A stretch of 64,000 nt of DNA from Micromonospora sp. ATCC 39149. GTDB taxonomy: Bacteria; Actinomycetota; Actinomycetes; Mycobacteriales; Micromonosporaceae. Below, in pieces: positions 9,174 through 19,182 of this stretch. The DNA lies in assembly GCF_000158815.1 (NCBI RefSeq), contig NZ_GG657738.1, forward strand, positions 4,331,303 to 4,395,302, written 5' to 3'. The notes beneath the pieces were generated by a model. That model saw only the letters and a program-made list of their open reading frames with translations, was not told the DNA's origin and ran no database searches. The translations under genes were made by a program, and so were the position numbers. The number at the start of each line of letters is the position of its first letter. Positions within the stretch are counted from its first letter, which is position 1.

Positions 9174-9611
9174 CCCAAACGAAATCGCGGCGGCGGCGGT
9201 GAGGAAGATCACCTGGAGCAGCGCGCGGGGGACGAGCGGGGTCACCGGCCGGCCGGCCAGGGTCAGCCCGCGCCGGGCGGCCGAGGCGTTGGCCGGGAAC
9301 ATCGCGAGCAGCAGCAGCCCCAGCCCGGCCGCTGCCCACCGCGCCGTGCCGGGGACGAGCAGCGCGACCGCGCCGGCCAACTCCAGCAGGCCGGTGACGG
9401 TCACCAGCAGCCCCGGGTGGGGCAGTCGGGGCGGCACCATGGCGACCAGGTCGGGCCGTCGGGAGGTGAAGTGGGCGATCCCGGTGAGCGCGAACATGGC
9501 CGCGAGCCCGACCCGCAGGGCGGGGTGCCAGCCGGCCAGGGCGTCGACGTTGAGTAGCCCGGCGAGTCGGGCCAGGGCCGAGCCGGCGATGAGAGCGATC
9601 AGGGGCGCCAT
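9168..9611 (-). CDS. DoxX family membrane protein
   Basis: 147 residues from ATG 9611; a longer frame to 9644 adds an Arg-rich leader without a ribosome site. Four hydrophobic segments are visible (about residues 5-25, 32-52, 70-92 and 95-112), with a conserved FALTGIAHFTSRRPDLVAM stretch typical of DoxX-like proteins in the TetR/DoxX neighbourhood. It lies 17 bp upstream of marR on the same strand and is divergent from tetR. The inner-membrane role of the family is poorly defined; oxidative-stress or quinone-linked functions have been proposed for relatives. Confidence 0.8.
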   Translation of the reverse strand: MAPLIALIAGSALARLAGLLNVDALAGWHPALRVGLAAMFALTGIAHFTSRRPDLVAMVPPRLPHPGLLVTVTGLLELAGAVALLVPGTARWAAAGLGLLLLAMFPANASAARRGLTLAGRPVTPLVPRALLQVIFLTAAAAISFGP

Positions 9612-9636
9612 CGGGGTTCTCCTCGGTCGAAGGCAA

Positions 9637-9685
9637 CTTGTCATTGCCTAGATTGCTTCGGCCTGGCTATCTTGTCAATGACAAG
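9637..9685. promoter_or_regulatory. Candidate TetR operators in divergent doxX/tetR promoter
   Basis: CTTGTCAATGACAAG (9671-9685) is a 15-bp palindrome broken only at its centre. A second half-copy, CTTGTCATTG (9637-9646), lies 34 bp away inside GGCAA-N7-TTGCC. Both are in the 87-bp gap between the divergent doxX and tetR starts, the usual place for a TetR autorepressor operator that also controls its neighbour. Confidence 0.6.
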
Positions 9686-9698
9686 TTAGGCTGCCGGC

Positions 9699-10256
9699 AT
9701 GACCGGACCGCGTGGCTACCATCACGGTGACCTGCGTCGCGCCCTGCTCGCCGCCGCCGTCGACGCGATCACCGACGCCGGGCCGGCCGCCCTGAGCCTG
9801 CGCGACCTGGCCCGCCGGGCCGGGGTCTCGCACGCCGCCCCCGCGCACCACTTCGGCGACAAGGCGGGGCTGCTCACCGCGCTCGCCGTCGAGGGATTCG
9901 ACCTGCTGGCCGGGGCGCTGTGCGAGGCCGGCGACCTGCTCGACGCCGGCGTGGCGTACGTCCGGTTCGCGGTCGACCACCGGGCCCACTTCGAGGTGAT
10001 GTTCCGCCCGGAGCTCTACCGTCGCGACGACCCCGAGGTGACAGCCGCCCGTGATCGGGCCGGCGCGGCGCTGCGGGCCGGGGTGGCCGCCCTCCCGCGC
10101 CGGGAAACCGACCCGGACCAGGAGGCGGACGCCCTGGCCGCCTGGTCGATCGTGCACGGCTTCGTGACACTCTGGCTGGCCGGGGCGCTCCCGCCCGGCA
10201 CCGGCCCGGACCCGGAGGCCGCCGCCCGGACCGTCATCCGTCGCCTCTTCGACTGA
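9699..10256 (+). CDS. TetR/AcrR family transcriptional regulator
   Basis: 185 residues from ATG 9699. The N-terminal HTH is clear: YHHGDLRRALLAAAVDAI, then LSLRDLARRAGVSHAAPAHHFGDKAGLL (residues about 8-60), matching the subgroup with a WHG/TetR-like C-terminal domain. The ligand domain (about 75-180) includes FEVMFRPELYR. Divergent from doxX and sharing a promoter region with a palindromic operator, it most likely represses both itself and doxX. The ligand is unknown. Confidence 0.88.
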   Translation: MTGPRGYHHGDLRRALLAAAVDAITDAGPAALSLRDLARRAGVSHAAPAHHFGDKAGLLTALAVEGFDLLAGALCEAGDLLDAGVAYVRFAVDHRAHFEVMFRPELYRRDDPEVTAARDRAGAALRAGVAALPRRETDPDQEADALAAWSIVHGFVTLWLAGALPPGTGPDPEAAARTVIRRLFD

Positions 10257-10350
10257 CCCCGGCGCCCGTTCGGTGGGCCCTCGACGGGCGGCGGCTCAGT
10301 GTGCGGCGGCGCGTGCGGCAGTCGGTCACGCCGATACCCAGCCGCGCACG

Positions 10351-10399
10351 AAGGAAGGGCCCCTTGTTGACGCCTCCGGTAGAGAGGGGAACCCTTCTC
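10351..10399 (+). repeat. GGGCCC double-palindrome repeat, copy 2
   Basis: AAGGAAGGGCCCCTT, spacer GTTGACGCCTCCGGTAGA and a degenerate second arm GAGGGGAACCCTTCTC. It lies in the 159-bp gap between the converging tetR and guaB1 genes, where it could end transcription from both sides. Confidence 0.75.
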
Positions 10400-10415
10400 A
10401 CCGCCGGGCGCGGGG

Positions 10416-12015
<1,600 letters not shown>

Positions 12016-12018
12016 ACC

Positions 12019-13767
12019 TCAGGTGATGGTGCAGATGGGGGCGCCGGCGGCGAGGACCGCGCCGACCTCGGCGGACAGCCCGCCGACCGTGCCCGCCTTG
12101 TGCGCGTGCAGCGGCTGCTCCATCTTCATCGCCTCCAGCACGACGACCAGGTCGCCCTTGGCGACGGTGTCCCCGTCCGCGACGGCGATCTTCACGATCG
12201 TGCCCTGCATCGGAGAGGTGAGGGCGTCGCCGCCGACCGCCGCGCCGGCCTTGGCCCCGCCGCCCCGCCGGGCCGGCTTCCGCGCGGCGGGCCCGGCGGC
12301 CGTACCCGCGCCGAGGCCGGCGGGGAGGGTCACCTCCAGCCGCTTGCCGCCCACCTCGACCACGACGGTCTCCCGCTCGGCCGGGCCCTCGGCGGGGCCG
12401 GCGGCGGCGGTGAACGGCAGGACGGTGTTGTCGAACTCCGTCTCGATCCACCGGGTGTGCACGGTGAACGGCGCGGCGGTGAACGCGGGGTCGCGTACCA
12501 CCAGGCGGTGGAACGGCAGCGCCGTGGCCATTCCCTCGACGACCATCTCGTCCAGCGCCCGCCGGGCCCGCTCCAGGGCCTCGGTGCGGGTCTCGCCCGT
12601 GATGATCACCTTGGCCAGCAGGGAGTCGAAGTTGCCGCCGATCACGTCGCCGGCGGAGATGCCGGTGTCCACCCGGACACCGGGGCCGGTGGGCAGCCGC
12701 AGCGCGGTGACGGTGCCGGGGGCGGGCAGGAAGTTGCGGCCCGGATCCTCGCCGTTGATCCGGAACTCGATGGAGTGCCCGCGCGGGGTCGGATCCTCGG
12801 CCAGCCGCAGCTTCTCGCCGTCGGCGATCCGGAACTGCTCGCGGACGAGGTCGATGCCGGCGGTTTCCTCGGTGACCGGGTGCTCGACCTGCAGGCGGGT
12901 GTTGACCTCAAGGAAGGAGATCGTGCCGTCCGTGCCCACCAGGTACTCCACGGTGCCGGCGCCGTGGTAGCCGGCCTCCCGGCAGATTGCCTTGGCGCTG
13001 TCGTGGATCTGCCGGCGCTGGGCGTCGGTGAGGAACGGCGCGGGGGCCTCCTCGACGAGTTTCTGGTGCCGGCGTTGCAGCGAGCAGTCCCGGGTGCCGA
13101 CGACGATCACGTTGCCGTGCTGGTCGGCGAGGACCTGGGCCTCGACGTGCCGGGGCTGGTCGAGGTACCGCTCGACGAAACACTCGCCCCGGCCGAACGC
13201 CGCGACCGCCTCCCGGGTGGCCGACTCGAACAGGTGCGGGATCTCCTCCATCGTGCGGGCCACCTTGAGGCCGCGCCCGCCGCCGCCGAAGGCGGCCTTG
13301 ATGGCGACCGGCAGGCCGTGGTCGACCGCGAATGCGATCACCTCGTCCGGGCTGCCGACCGGGTCCGAGGTACCGGGAACCAGGGGCGCGCCGGCCCGCT
13401 GGGCGATGTGCCGGGCGGTGACCTTGTCGCCCAGGTCGCGGATCGCCTGTGGGGTCGGGCCGATCCAGGTAAGCCCGGCGTCGAGGACGGCCTGGGCGAA
13501 GTCGGCGTTCTCGGCGAGGAAGCCGTACCCGGGGTGGACGGCGTCGGCCCCGGCCTGTGCCGCGACGGCGATCAGCTTGTCGATCCGCAGGTACGTCTCG
13601 GCGGCGGTGTCGCCGCCCAGGGCGTACGCCTCGTCGGCCAGGGTCGCGTGCAGGGCGTCCCGGTCGGAGTCCGCGTAGACGGCGACGCTGCCCAGGCCGG
13701 CGTCGCGGCAGGCGCGGATGACGCGGACGGCGATCTCGCCTCGGTTGGCGATGAGTACCTTGCGCAC
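12019..13767 (-). CDS. Acyl-CoA carboxylase alpha subunit (biotin carboxylase + BCCP)
   Basis: 582 residues from GTG 13767, with GGAGGAG upstream. Domains in order: biotin carboxylase N-terminal domain ([19 protein letters not shown]), ATP-grasp domain with the [11 protein letters not shown] loop and [17 protein letters not shown], carboxylase C-terminal domain to about 450, an Ala/Pro/Gly-rich linker (about 455-510), and a C-terminal biotinyl domain with the biotin-accepting lysine in EAMKMEQP. It is the AccA3-type alpha chain that carboxylates acetyl- or propionyl-CoA with separate beta and epsilon subunits. An epsilon gene is present at 21119; no beta gene is in the window. It supplies malonyl- or methylmalonyl-CoA for fatty acids and polyketides. 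Confidence 0.93.
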   Translation of the reverse strand: MRKVLIANRGEIAVRVIRACRDAGLGSVAVYADSDRDALHATLADEAYALGGDTAAETYLRIDKLIAVAAQAGADAVHPGYGFLAENADFAQAVLDAGLTWIGPTPQAIRDLGDKVTARHIAQRAGAPLVPGTSDPVGSPDEVIAFAVDHGLPVAIKAAFGGGGRGLKVARTMEEIPHLFESATREAVAAFGRGECFVERYLDQPRHVEAQVLADQHGNVIVVGTRDCSLQRRHQKLVEEAPAPFLTDAQRRQIHDSAKAICREAGYHGAGTVEYLVGTDGTISFLEVNTRLQVEHPVTEETAGIDLVREQFRIADGEKLRLAEDPTPRGHSIEFRINGEDPGRNFLPAPGTVTALRLPTGPGVRVDTGISAGDVIGGNFDSLLAKVIITGETRTEALERARRALDEMVVEGMATALPFHRLVVRDPAFTAAPFTVHTRWIETEFDNTVLPFTAAAGPAEGPAERETVVVEVGGKRLEVTLPAGLGAGTAAGPAARKPARRGGGAKAGAAVGGDALTSPMQGTIVKIAVADGDTVAKGDLVVVLEAMKMEQPLHAHKAGTVGGLSAEVGAVLAAGAPICTIT

Positions 13768-13870
13768 CTCGTGGCTCCTCCCGGGATGTTACTGACGGGG
13801 AGTTTATCGGCCGGCGTCGTGGCCCTAACGATCGCTCAGTGTGGGATGAGGCACTGCCCAGATGCTTGGA

Positions 13871-13886
13871 TAGTCAAACTTGTCTA
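13871..13886. promoter_or_regulatory. PadR operator-like palindrome upstream of padR
   Basis: TAGTCAA-AC-TTGTCTA, a 16-bp near-palindrome with one mismatched pair, 13 bp before the GTG start of padR. The same pattern recurs at 14509-14524 ahead of the exporter genes. Likely the autoregulatory PadR site. Confidence 0.6.
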
Positions 13887-13899
13887 ATACGCTTTTCCG

Positions 13900-14511
13900 G
13901 TGTCTGCCACTCGCATGATGATTCTCGGCCTGGTCAAGTGGATGCAGCCGGTGCACGGCTACGACGTCCGCCGCGAGCTGCTCAGTTGGGGTGCCGACAA
14001 GTGGGCCAACGTGCAGCCCGGCTCGATCTACCACGCGCTGCGCAAGCTCGGCGAGGAGGGGCTGCTCCGCGAGGTCGCCACCGAGCAGGTCGGCGCCCGG
14101 CGGGCGCGGACGACGTACGAGATCACCCCGAAGGGGGTCGACGAGTTCGAGACGCTGCTGCGCGGCCTGTGGTGGGGCAATCATCAGACGAGCGATCCGT
14201 TCGTGGCGGCGTTCGCGTTCCTGCCGGCGCTGCCCAGGCCGGAGGCGGTGGCCGCGCTGCGCAGTCGGGGGCAGGTGCTGCGGGCCAGTGTCGAAACCAT
14301 GCGTGCCTCGATGGAGTCCTCCTGGATCCGCGACTCCAAGCCGGTCGGCGTGAGCTGGATGTACGAGCTGTGGATTGCCCGGGGAGAGGTCGAGGTGGCC
14401 TGGTGTGAGCGGGTCGCCGACCGGATCGAGGCCGGCGTGCCGTATCTGCCCGAAGGGTTGGCCAGTCAGGACGGCTGGAACGTGGGGGAGGGGGCCGACG
14501 GTCGCCATTAA
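13900..14511 (+). CDS. PadR family transcriptional regulator
   Basis: 203 residues from GTG 13900, where the PadR domain starts (ATRMMILGLVKWMQPVHGYDV). The winged helix (about 5-90) has the family hallmark PGSIYHALRKLGEEGLL and the wing ARRARTTYEITPKG, followed by a C-terminal helical dimerisation domain (about 105-190). The gene precedes a DrrAB-type exporter by about 120 bp and is flanked on both sides by matching palindromes, so it most likely represses itself and the exporter and is released by the exported drug. The promoter region is short and AT-rich. Confidence 0.9.
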   Translation: MSATRMMILGLVKWMQPVHGYDVRRELLSWGADKWANVQPGSIYHALRKLGEEGLLREVATEQVGARRARTTYEITPKGVDEFETLLRGLWWGNHQTSDPFVAAFAFLPALPRPEAVAALRSRGQVLRASVETMRASMESSWIRDSKPVGVSWMYELWIARGEVEVAWCERVADRIEAGVPYLPEGLASQDGWNVGEGADGRH

Positions 14512-14524
14512 TCAAAGTTGACTA
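14509..14524. promoter_or_regulatory. PadR operator-like palindrome upstream of drrAB
   Basis: TAATCAA-AG-TTGACTA, a 16-bp near-palindrome matching the site at 13871. Its first three bases are the stop codon of padR. TTGACT (14518-14523) within it could serve as a -35 box, with TTAGCC (14541-14546) as -10 at 17-bp spacing, so a bound repressor would block the exporter promoter. Confidence 0.6.
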
Positions 14525-14633
14525 GAGAAGTTATATCGCGTTAGCCTCGGCGCGACGTTCGGGGCCACCCGTGTGGCGTGGCGTCCCGGAGAGAGGGCCG
14601 GCCCGGTCCGGCTAAGGACGACCAGGAGCGAAG

Positions 14634-15593
14634 ATGATCCAGACCAGAGGGCTGCGGAAGTCGTTTCGCTCCCGCGCCGGTCGACAGCACAAGACGGTCG
14701 ACGCCGTGCGCGGCGTCGACCTGGACGTCGCCGAGGGGGAGATCTTCGGGTTCCTCGGCCCCAACGGCGCCGGGAAGACCACCACCCTGCGGATGCTGGC
14801 CACCCTCATCACCCCCGACGGCGGCCAGGCCACCATCGCCGGGGCCGACCTGCTGCGGAACCCGGCCGAGGTGCGTCGCCGGATCGGCTATGTCGCCCAG
14901 GGCGGCAGCACCTGGGACGACTCCACCGCCCGCGAGGAACTGGTCCTGCACGCCCGGATGTACGGCATCGGCAAGGCCGACGCCCTCCGCCGCGCCGAGC
15001 GCGCACTGGCCGCCTTCCAGCTCACCGAGTACGCCGACCGTAAGTGCAAGACCTACTCCGGCGGCCAGCGCCGCCGCGTCGAGATCGCTCTCGGCATCAT
15101 CCACGACCCCCGCATTGTCTTCCTGGACGAGCCGACCAGCGGCCTCGACCCGCAGAGTCGCGCCCACATGTGGGACGAGATCCGTCGGCTGCGCGCCGAG
15201 GGGATGACCGTCTTCATCACCACGCACTACCTGGACGAGGCCGACGCGCTCTGCGACCGGATCGCGATCATGGACCACGGCGAGGTGGTCGCCGAGGGTA
15301 CGCCGGGCGGGCTGAAGCGGGAGATCTCCGGCGAGGTGCTGCTCGTCGGGCTGGACGCCGCCGCCACCCCGCAGGCCGCCCAACTGCTCGACACCGAGCC
15401 GTACGTCACCAAGCTGGAAACCGTCGACGGCGGCGGCCTGCGCCTGACCGTCGACGAGGGGGCCACCGCCATCCCGCAGGTCCTGCGCCGGCTCGACCAG
15501 TCCGGCCTCAGGCTCAGCTCGATCGAGCTGCACCGCCCCAGCCTCGACGACGTCTTCCTCACCAAGACCGGCCGCTCGCTGCGCGAGTCCTGA
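14634..15593 (+). CDS. ABC transporter ATP-binding protein, DrrA type
   Basis: 319 residues from ATG 14634 with AGGAGCG upstream. Walker A GPNGAGKTTTLRML (about 43-56), Q-loop in YVAQGGS, signature YSGGQRRRVEIA, Walker B IVFLDEPTSGLD and H-loop FITTHYLDEADAL. The C-terminal 100 residues form the extension typical of daunorubicin-resistance ATPases (LHRPSLDDVFLTKTGRSLRE). Works with the permease 17 bp downstream as a drug exporter at the membrane. Probably controlled by the adjacent PadR. Confidence 0.92.
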   Translation: MIQTRGLRKSFRSRAGRQHKTVDAVRGVDLDVAEGEIFGFLGPNGAGKTTTLRMLATLITPDGGQATIAGADLLRNPAEVRRRIGYVAQGGSTWDDSTAREELVLHARMYGIGKADALRRAERALAAFQLTEYADRKCKTYSGGQRRRVEIALGIIHDPRIVFLDEPTSGLDPQSRAHMWDEIRRLRAEGMTVFITTHYLDEADALCDRIAIMDHGEVVAEGTPGGLKREISGEVLLVGLDAAATPQAAQLLDTEPYVTKLETVDGGGLRLTVDEGATAIPQVLRRLDQSGLRLSSIELHRPSLDDVFLTKTGRSLRES

Positions 15594-15610
15594 CCACCCG
15601 GAGTCCGATC

Positions 15611-16366
15611 ATGAAGTTCGCCCGCGACACCTGGCTCGTCGCCCAGCGCCAGATGCAACTCCTGCTCCGCAATCCGGTCTGGGTCTTCGTCGGCGTCTTC
15701 CAGCCGGTGATGTACCTGCTCCTCTTCGCCCCGCTGCTCAAGCCCGCGCTGAACGCGCCGACCCAGGCCGAGGCGTACAAGATCTTCGTGCCCGGCCTGC
15801 TGGTGCTGCTGGCCATCTTCGGCGGCCTCTTCCAGGGCTTCGGCCTGATCGCCGAGCTGCGCGCCGGCGTCATCGAACGGTCCCGGGTCACCCCGGTCAG
15901 CCGGCTCGCGCTGCTGCTCGGCCGGGCCCTGCGCGACGTCGTGTCGCTGCTCGCCCAGGCCGTCATCATCACCCTGCTCGCGCTCCTGTTCGAGCTGCGC
16001 GTGTTCATCGGCGACCTGCTGCTGGCGTACCTGATGCTCGCCCTGATCGCGCTGATGACCTCGGCCGTCTCGTACGGCGTCGCGCTCAAGGTCAAGAGTG
16101 AGGACGCGCTCGCCCCGGTGATGAACACCGTCGCCCAGCCGGTGCTGCTGCTCTCCGGCATCCTGCTGCCGCTCACCTTCGCCCCCGGCTGGCTCCAGCG
16201 CATCGCCGAGTGGAACCCGTTCTCCTGGGCCGTGGACGGCACCCGGGCCCTCTTCGCCGGCGACCTCGGCAACGACAAGGTCTGGCAGGGCCTGACCATC
16301 ATCGCGGTGCTTGCCGCCGTCGGCGTCGCCTGGGCCGCCCGCCAGTTCGCCCGCAGCGTGCGCTGA
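15611..16366 (+). CDS. ABC-2 type permease, DrrB type
   Basis: 251 residues from ATG 15611; the frame is open further upstream only as a shadow of drrA. Six hydrophobic segments are visible, starting with VFVGVFQPVMYLLLFAPLL (about 25-43) and ending with LTIIAVLAAVGVAWAARQ. The ABC-2 signature region near GVIERSRVTPVSRLALLLGR and the PLTFAPGWLQRIAEWNPFSW motif are typical of DrrB permeases. Partner of the preceding ATPase; both are probably repressed by PadR. Confidence 0.9.
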   Translation: MKFARDTWLVAQRQMQLLLRNPVWVFVGVFQPVMYLLLFAPLLKPALNAPTQAEAYKIFVPGLLVLLAIFGGLFQGFGLIAELRAGVIERSRVTPVSRLALLLGRALRDVVSLLAQAVIITLLALLFELRVFIGDLLLAYLMLALIALMTSAVSYGVALKVKSEDALAPVMNTVAQPVLLLSGILLPLTFAPGWLQRIAEWNPFSWAVDGTRALFAGDLGNDKVWQGLTIIAVLAAVGVAWAARQFARSVR

Positions 16367-16376
16367 GGTTGAGGTG

Positions 16377-16428
16377 TAAGGAGGGGCCCCTTGTTAACGC
16401 ATTCGGTATAGGAAGGGCCCCTTCCTAA
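16377..16428 (+). repeat. GGGCCC double-palindrome repeat, copy 4
   Basis: TAAGGAGGGGCCCCTT, spacer GTTAACGCATTCGGTATA and GGAAGGGCCCCTTCC. Almost identical to copy 3 in inverted orientation. It begins 11 bp after the drrB stop, between drrB and a converging methyltransferase gene, which fits a bidirectional terminator role. Confidence 0.85.
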
Positions 16429-16520
16429 CACCCCGCCCCGCCTCACCCCCTCGTCGACCCGGTGAGGCGGACACACGACGCCGGGCCGGCGACCTGGCAC
16501 GATCGTCCGGCTGGCGCCCG

Positions 16521-17174
16521 TCAGCGCACCCGGGCCAGGGTCAGCCCGTCGGCGATCGGCAGCAGCACCGGCTCCACCCGGACGTCGGCCATCACCTCGT
16601 CGTTGAACGCGGCGATGGCCCGGTCGTCGGCGTCACGCGGGGCGAGCACCCGGCCCCCGCGCAACGTGTTGTCCACCGCGATGACCCCGCCCGGGAGCAT
16701 GCGGGGCACCAACTCCGCCCAGTAGACCGGGTAGCCGACCTTGTCCGCGTCGATGAACGCGAAGTCCAGGTGCCGTTCGTACGGCAACCCGCGCAGCGTG
16801 TCCCCGGCCGGCCCGATCCGCAGGTCGATCTGGTCGGCCACCCCGGCCCGCGCCCAGTACCGCCGCGCGACGCCCGTGTACTCCTCCGAGATGTCGAAGC
16901 AGGTCAACCGCCCGCCCTCGGCCAGCCCGCGCGCGATCGCCAGGGAGGACAGGCCGGTGAAGGTGCCCACCTCCACCGCCCGCCGCGCCCCGATCAACCG
17001 GGTGAGGAACGTCAGGAACGCGGCTTGCTCCGGGGCCACCTGCATCCTCGCCTCGGCGGGCAGCGCGGCGAGGGTCTCCTCGATCAGATCCCGCATCACC
17101 TCGTCCGGGTCCGATCCGTGGGCCACCACGTACGCATGCAGTTCCGGGGTCAGCGGCAGGGACTTCGTCGTCAT
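16521..17174 (-). CDS. Class I SAM-dependent O-methyltransferase
   Basis: 217 residues from ATG 17174. Belongs to the cation-dependent caffeoyl-CoA O-methyltransferase-like family: RRAVEVGTFTGLSSLAIA is the SAM loop, LDFAFIDADKVGYPVYW carries the metal/SAM acidic residues and GGVIAVDNTLRGGRV follows, all in family order. The start overlaps the stop of maf (ATGA, 17171-17174), so the two genes are co-translated. The acceptor is not predictable. Confidence 0.9.
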   Translation of the reverse strand: MTTKSLPLTPELHAYVVAHGSDPDEVMRDLIEETLAALPAEARMQVAPEQAAFLTFLTRLIGARRAVEVGTFTGLSSLAIARGLAEGGRLTCFDISEEYTGVARRYWARAGVADQIDLRIGPAGDTLRGLPYERHLDFAFIDADKVGYPVYWAELVPRMLPGGVIAVDNTLRGGRVLAPRDADDRAIAAFNDEVMADVRVEPVLLPIADGLTLARVR

Positions 17175-17839
17175 GGCTGGACCGTACCCACCGCCTCGAC
17201 CGCCTGGCCGCCCGGCGCGACCTTCGTCCACAGGTCGATGATCCGCAGGTCCAGCTCGCCGAGAAGCCGGCGCAGCAACGGTAGGGAGAGGCCGACCACC
17301 GTGCCCGGGTCGCCGTCGACACCCTCCAGGAACGCCCCGCCCATTCCGTCGATGGTGAACGCGCCGGCGACCGCGAGCGGTTCGCCCGTCGCGACGTACG
17401 CGGCAATCTCCTCGTCGCTGATGTCAGCGAAACGCACGGTGGTCGAGGCGACCGCCTCGGCGCGCGTCTCGTGGATGACGTCGATCAGGCAGTGCCCGGT
17501 GTGTAGCACCCCGCTGCGCCCCCGCATCCGCTCCCAACGCCGGGTAGCGTCCGCCTCGTCGGCCGGCTTGCCGAGAATCTCGCGGTCGAAGGCGAGCACC
17601 GAGTCGCAGCCGAGCACCAGCGTCCGCTCGTCGGCCGACGGGCGCAGCCGGCCGACGACCGCCTGCGCCTTCAGGCGGGCCAGCTCCAGGCACAGATCCT
17701 CGGCTCGCTCGCTGGTCACCTGGGACTCGTCGACCCCACTGACCAGCACGTCGGGTTCGATGCCGGCGGCGTGGAGGAGCTTGCGACGGGCAGGGCTCGC
17801 CGACGCGAGCACGAGTCGGAGTGAAATCGAGTTCGGCAC
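17171..17839 (-). CDS. maf: Maf-like nucleoside triphosphate pyrophosphatase
   Basis: 222 residues from ATG 17839. The N-terminal motif RLVLASASPARRKLLHAAGI is diagnostic of Maf, as are TLVLGCDSVLAFDREILGKP and the C-terminal IDGMGGAFLEGVDGDPGTVVGLSLP. Maf proteins hydrolyse non-canonical or modified nucleoside triphosphates. In many actinobacteria maf lies between the accD-accE pair and the accA-type gene. Here that order is kept only loosely: accE is 3.3 kb upstream, with a type VII secretion module in between. Confidence 0.92.
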   Translation of the reverse strand: MPNSISLRLVLASASPARRKLLHAAGIEPDVLVSGVDESQVTSERAEDLCLELARLKAQAVVGRLRPSADERTLVLGCDSVLAFDREILGKPADEADATRRWERMRGRSGVLHTGHCLIDVIHETRAEAVASTTVRFADISDEEIAAYVATGEPLAVAGAFTIDGMGGAFLEGVDGDPGTVVGLSLPLLRRLLGELDLRIIDLWTKVAPGGQAVEAVGTVQP

Positions 17840-17938
17840 GTCGCCGACGCTACCGCTTCCCCCGCCTCCGTCGACGCCGCCTGGCCGTCGACCGACCCCC
17901 GCCGATCACACTGCCTGTTGATCGCTGTTGATCGACTT

Positions 17939-17995
17939 CATGTCGGCCAAATAGCGGTATCCCACCCACCCCGACCCCCCAATGTCGCCGACATG
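17939..17995. repeat. Long-arm inverted repeat in maf/mycosin gap
   Basis: CATGTCGG (17939-17946) and CCGACATG (17988-17995) are perfect 8-bp arms 41 bp apart, in the 173-bp interval between the mycosin stop and the maf start. ATGTCGCCGACAT just inside the right arm is a further palindrome. It could be a terminator for the mycosin operon or a dispersed intergenic repeat; only one copy is in this window. Confidence 0.4.
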
Positions 17996-18012
17996 GCGTC
18001 AGGGCTGGCTGG

Positions 18013-19182
18013 TCACCGGCTGATCCGCGGGGGCGGGTCGTCGCTCAACCTACGCCGTCGAGCGACCAGCGCCCAAGCGCCCGCAGCAGCCACGATCACT
18101 CCCAACGTGGCCAGACCTCGGGCCGTTGCCCCATCGTCACCCTCGCCTGCCGGCTCGGCGACCGCCGTCGTGGTCGACCCAGGCACGTCGGGCACGTCCG
18201 CCGTCGCCGACTCAAAGCCCACCGGGGGTACGTCTGCCGTAAGCGCGGCAACCAGGTCGATAACGCCGTAGCCGTACTGGTCGTCGTGCCCTGGCGGCCC
18301 TTTGTCGATGGCGGTGGCAGTGAGGCGATGGACGACCTCCGAGGCGGGCAGGTCGGGAAACTTCGATCGGACCAGAGCAGCGGCCCCTGCGACTATCGCT
18401 GTGGCACTGGACGTACCGGTGCCTTTGGAGTACTTCCCGTCGTAACTGGTGCTGTAGATGTCGACTGCCGGTGCGACTAAGTCAACTTCCGGTCCGACGA
18501 CAGAAACTGAAGCATGCTCTCCCTGTCGATCAATTCCGCCAACTGCGACGACTCCTTCCTCGCTGGCTGGATAGCCAATTGTCATGTCTTCGGGACTGTT
18601 TCCGGCGGCTGCGACAACTACAATGTCTGCGGCGACCGCCTCTCTGATTGCCTTGATGAGTCGAACGCTGGCGCCGCCTCCGCTGGAGACATTGATGACA
18701 TCCGCCCCATGCGAGATTGCAAATTCTATACCCGCAGCCAAGCCGTCTGCATCACCGAGGTTGTTCGACGCGGAAGACAGGATTGGCATGATCTTGGCTC
18801 TGGGTGCTATGCCTAAGGCGCCGCTCTGGCCCTGTCCGTGGGCTGCGATTAGTCCAGCCATGCTAGTGCCGTGACTGTTGCGATCTTTCTGGCCATCTCC
18901 ATTGCCCCCGGGAATGATGTCAATCCCTTTGATTAGATTGCGCTGAAGGTCGGGGTGTGGATCAACGCCAGTATCCGGGACCGCTACTACAACCCCTTCT
19001 CCCAGTGACAGCTTCTGAGCCTCCGCCGCCTTCAGGTAGTTAAGGTGCCACTGGTCAGCCCGTATTCGCAAGGCACCATCGGTTTCAGGACTCGCACGCA
19101 CGGCGCTCGGGGCGTACGCTGATGCAACCATCAATGTTGCTAGGAAGGTGAAGGTAGCGCCCGCTGGAGGAGCGTTTTTCAC
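18013..19182 (-). CDS. Type VII secretion-associated serine protease (mycosin)
   Basis: 389 residues from GTG 19182, chosen because it overlaps the stop of the upstream gene by four bases (GTGA); a longer frame to 19272 would overlap that gene by 94 bp. A signal peptide (FTFLATLMVASAYAPSAVRA) precedes a subtilisin domain with catalytic Asp in VVAVPDTGVDPHPD, His in NSHGTSMAGLIAAHG and Ser in GTGTSSATAIVAGAA. A Pro/Thr/Ala-rich linker, one C-terminal TM helix (GLATLGVIVAAAGAWALVA) and an Arg-rich tail complete the mycosin layout. It is membrane anchored and probably processes or supports ESX-like secretion. Base composition is clearly more AT-rich than the neighbours. Confidence 0.9.
   Translation of the reverse strand: MKNAPPAGATFTFLATLMVASAYAPSAVRASPETDGALRIRADQWHLNYLKAAEAQKLSLGEGVVVAVPDTGVDPHPDLQRNLIKGIDIIPGGNGDGQKDRNSHGTSMAGLIAAHGQGQSGALGIAPRAKIMPILSSASNNLGDADGLAAGIEFAISHGADVINVSSGGGASVRLIKAIREAVAADIVVVAAAGNSPEDMTIGYPASEEGVVAVGGIDRQGEHASVSVVGPEVDLVAPAVDIYSTSYDGKYSKGTGTSSATAIVAGAAALVRSKFPDLPASEVVHRLTATAIDKGPPGHDDQYGYGVIDLVAALTADVPPVGFESATADVPDVPGSTTTAVAEPAGEGDDGATARGLATLGVIVAAAGAWALVARRRRLSDDPPPRISR

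Noticed and set aside
18286..18874. Small plus-strand frames opposite the mycosin gene
   Set aside because: They arise because the mycosin region is less GC-biased; mycosin catalytic residues on the minus strand are complete.
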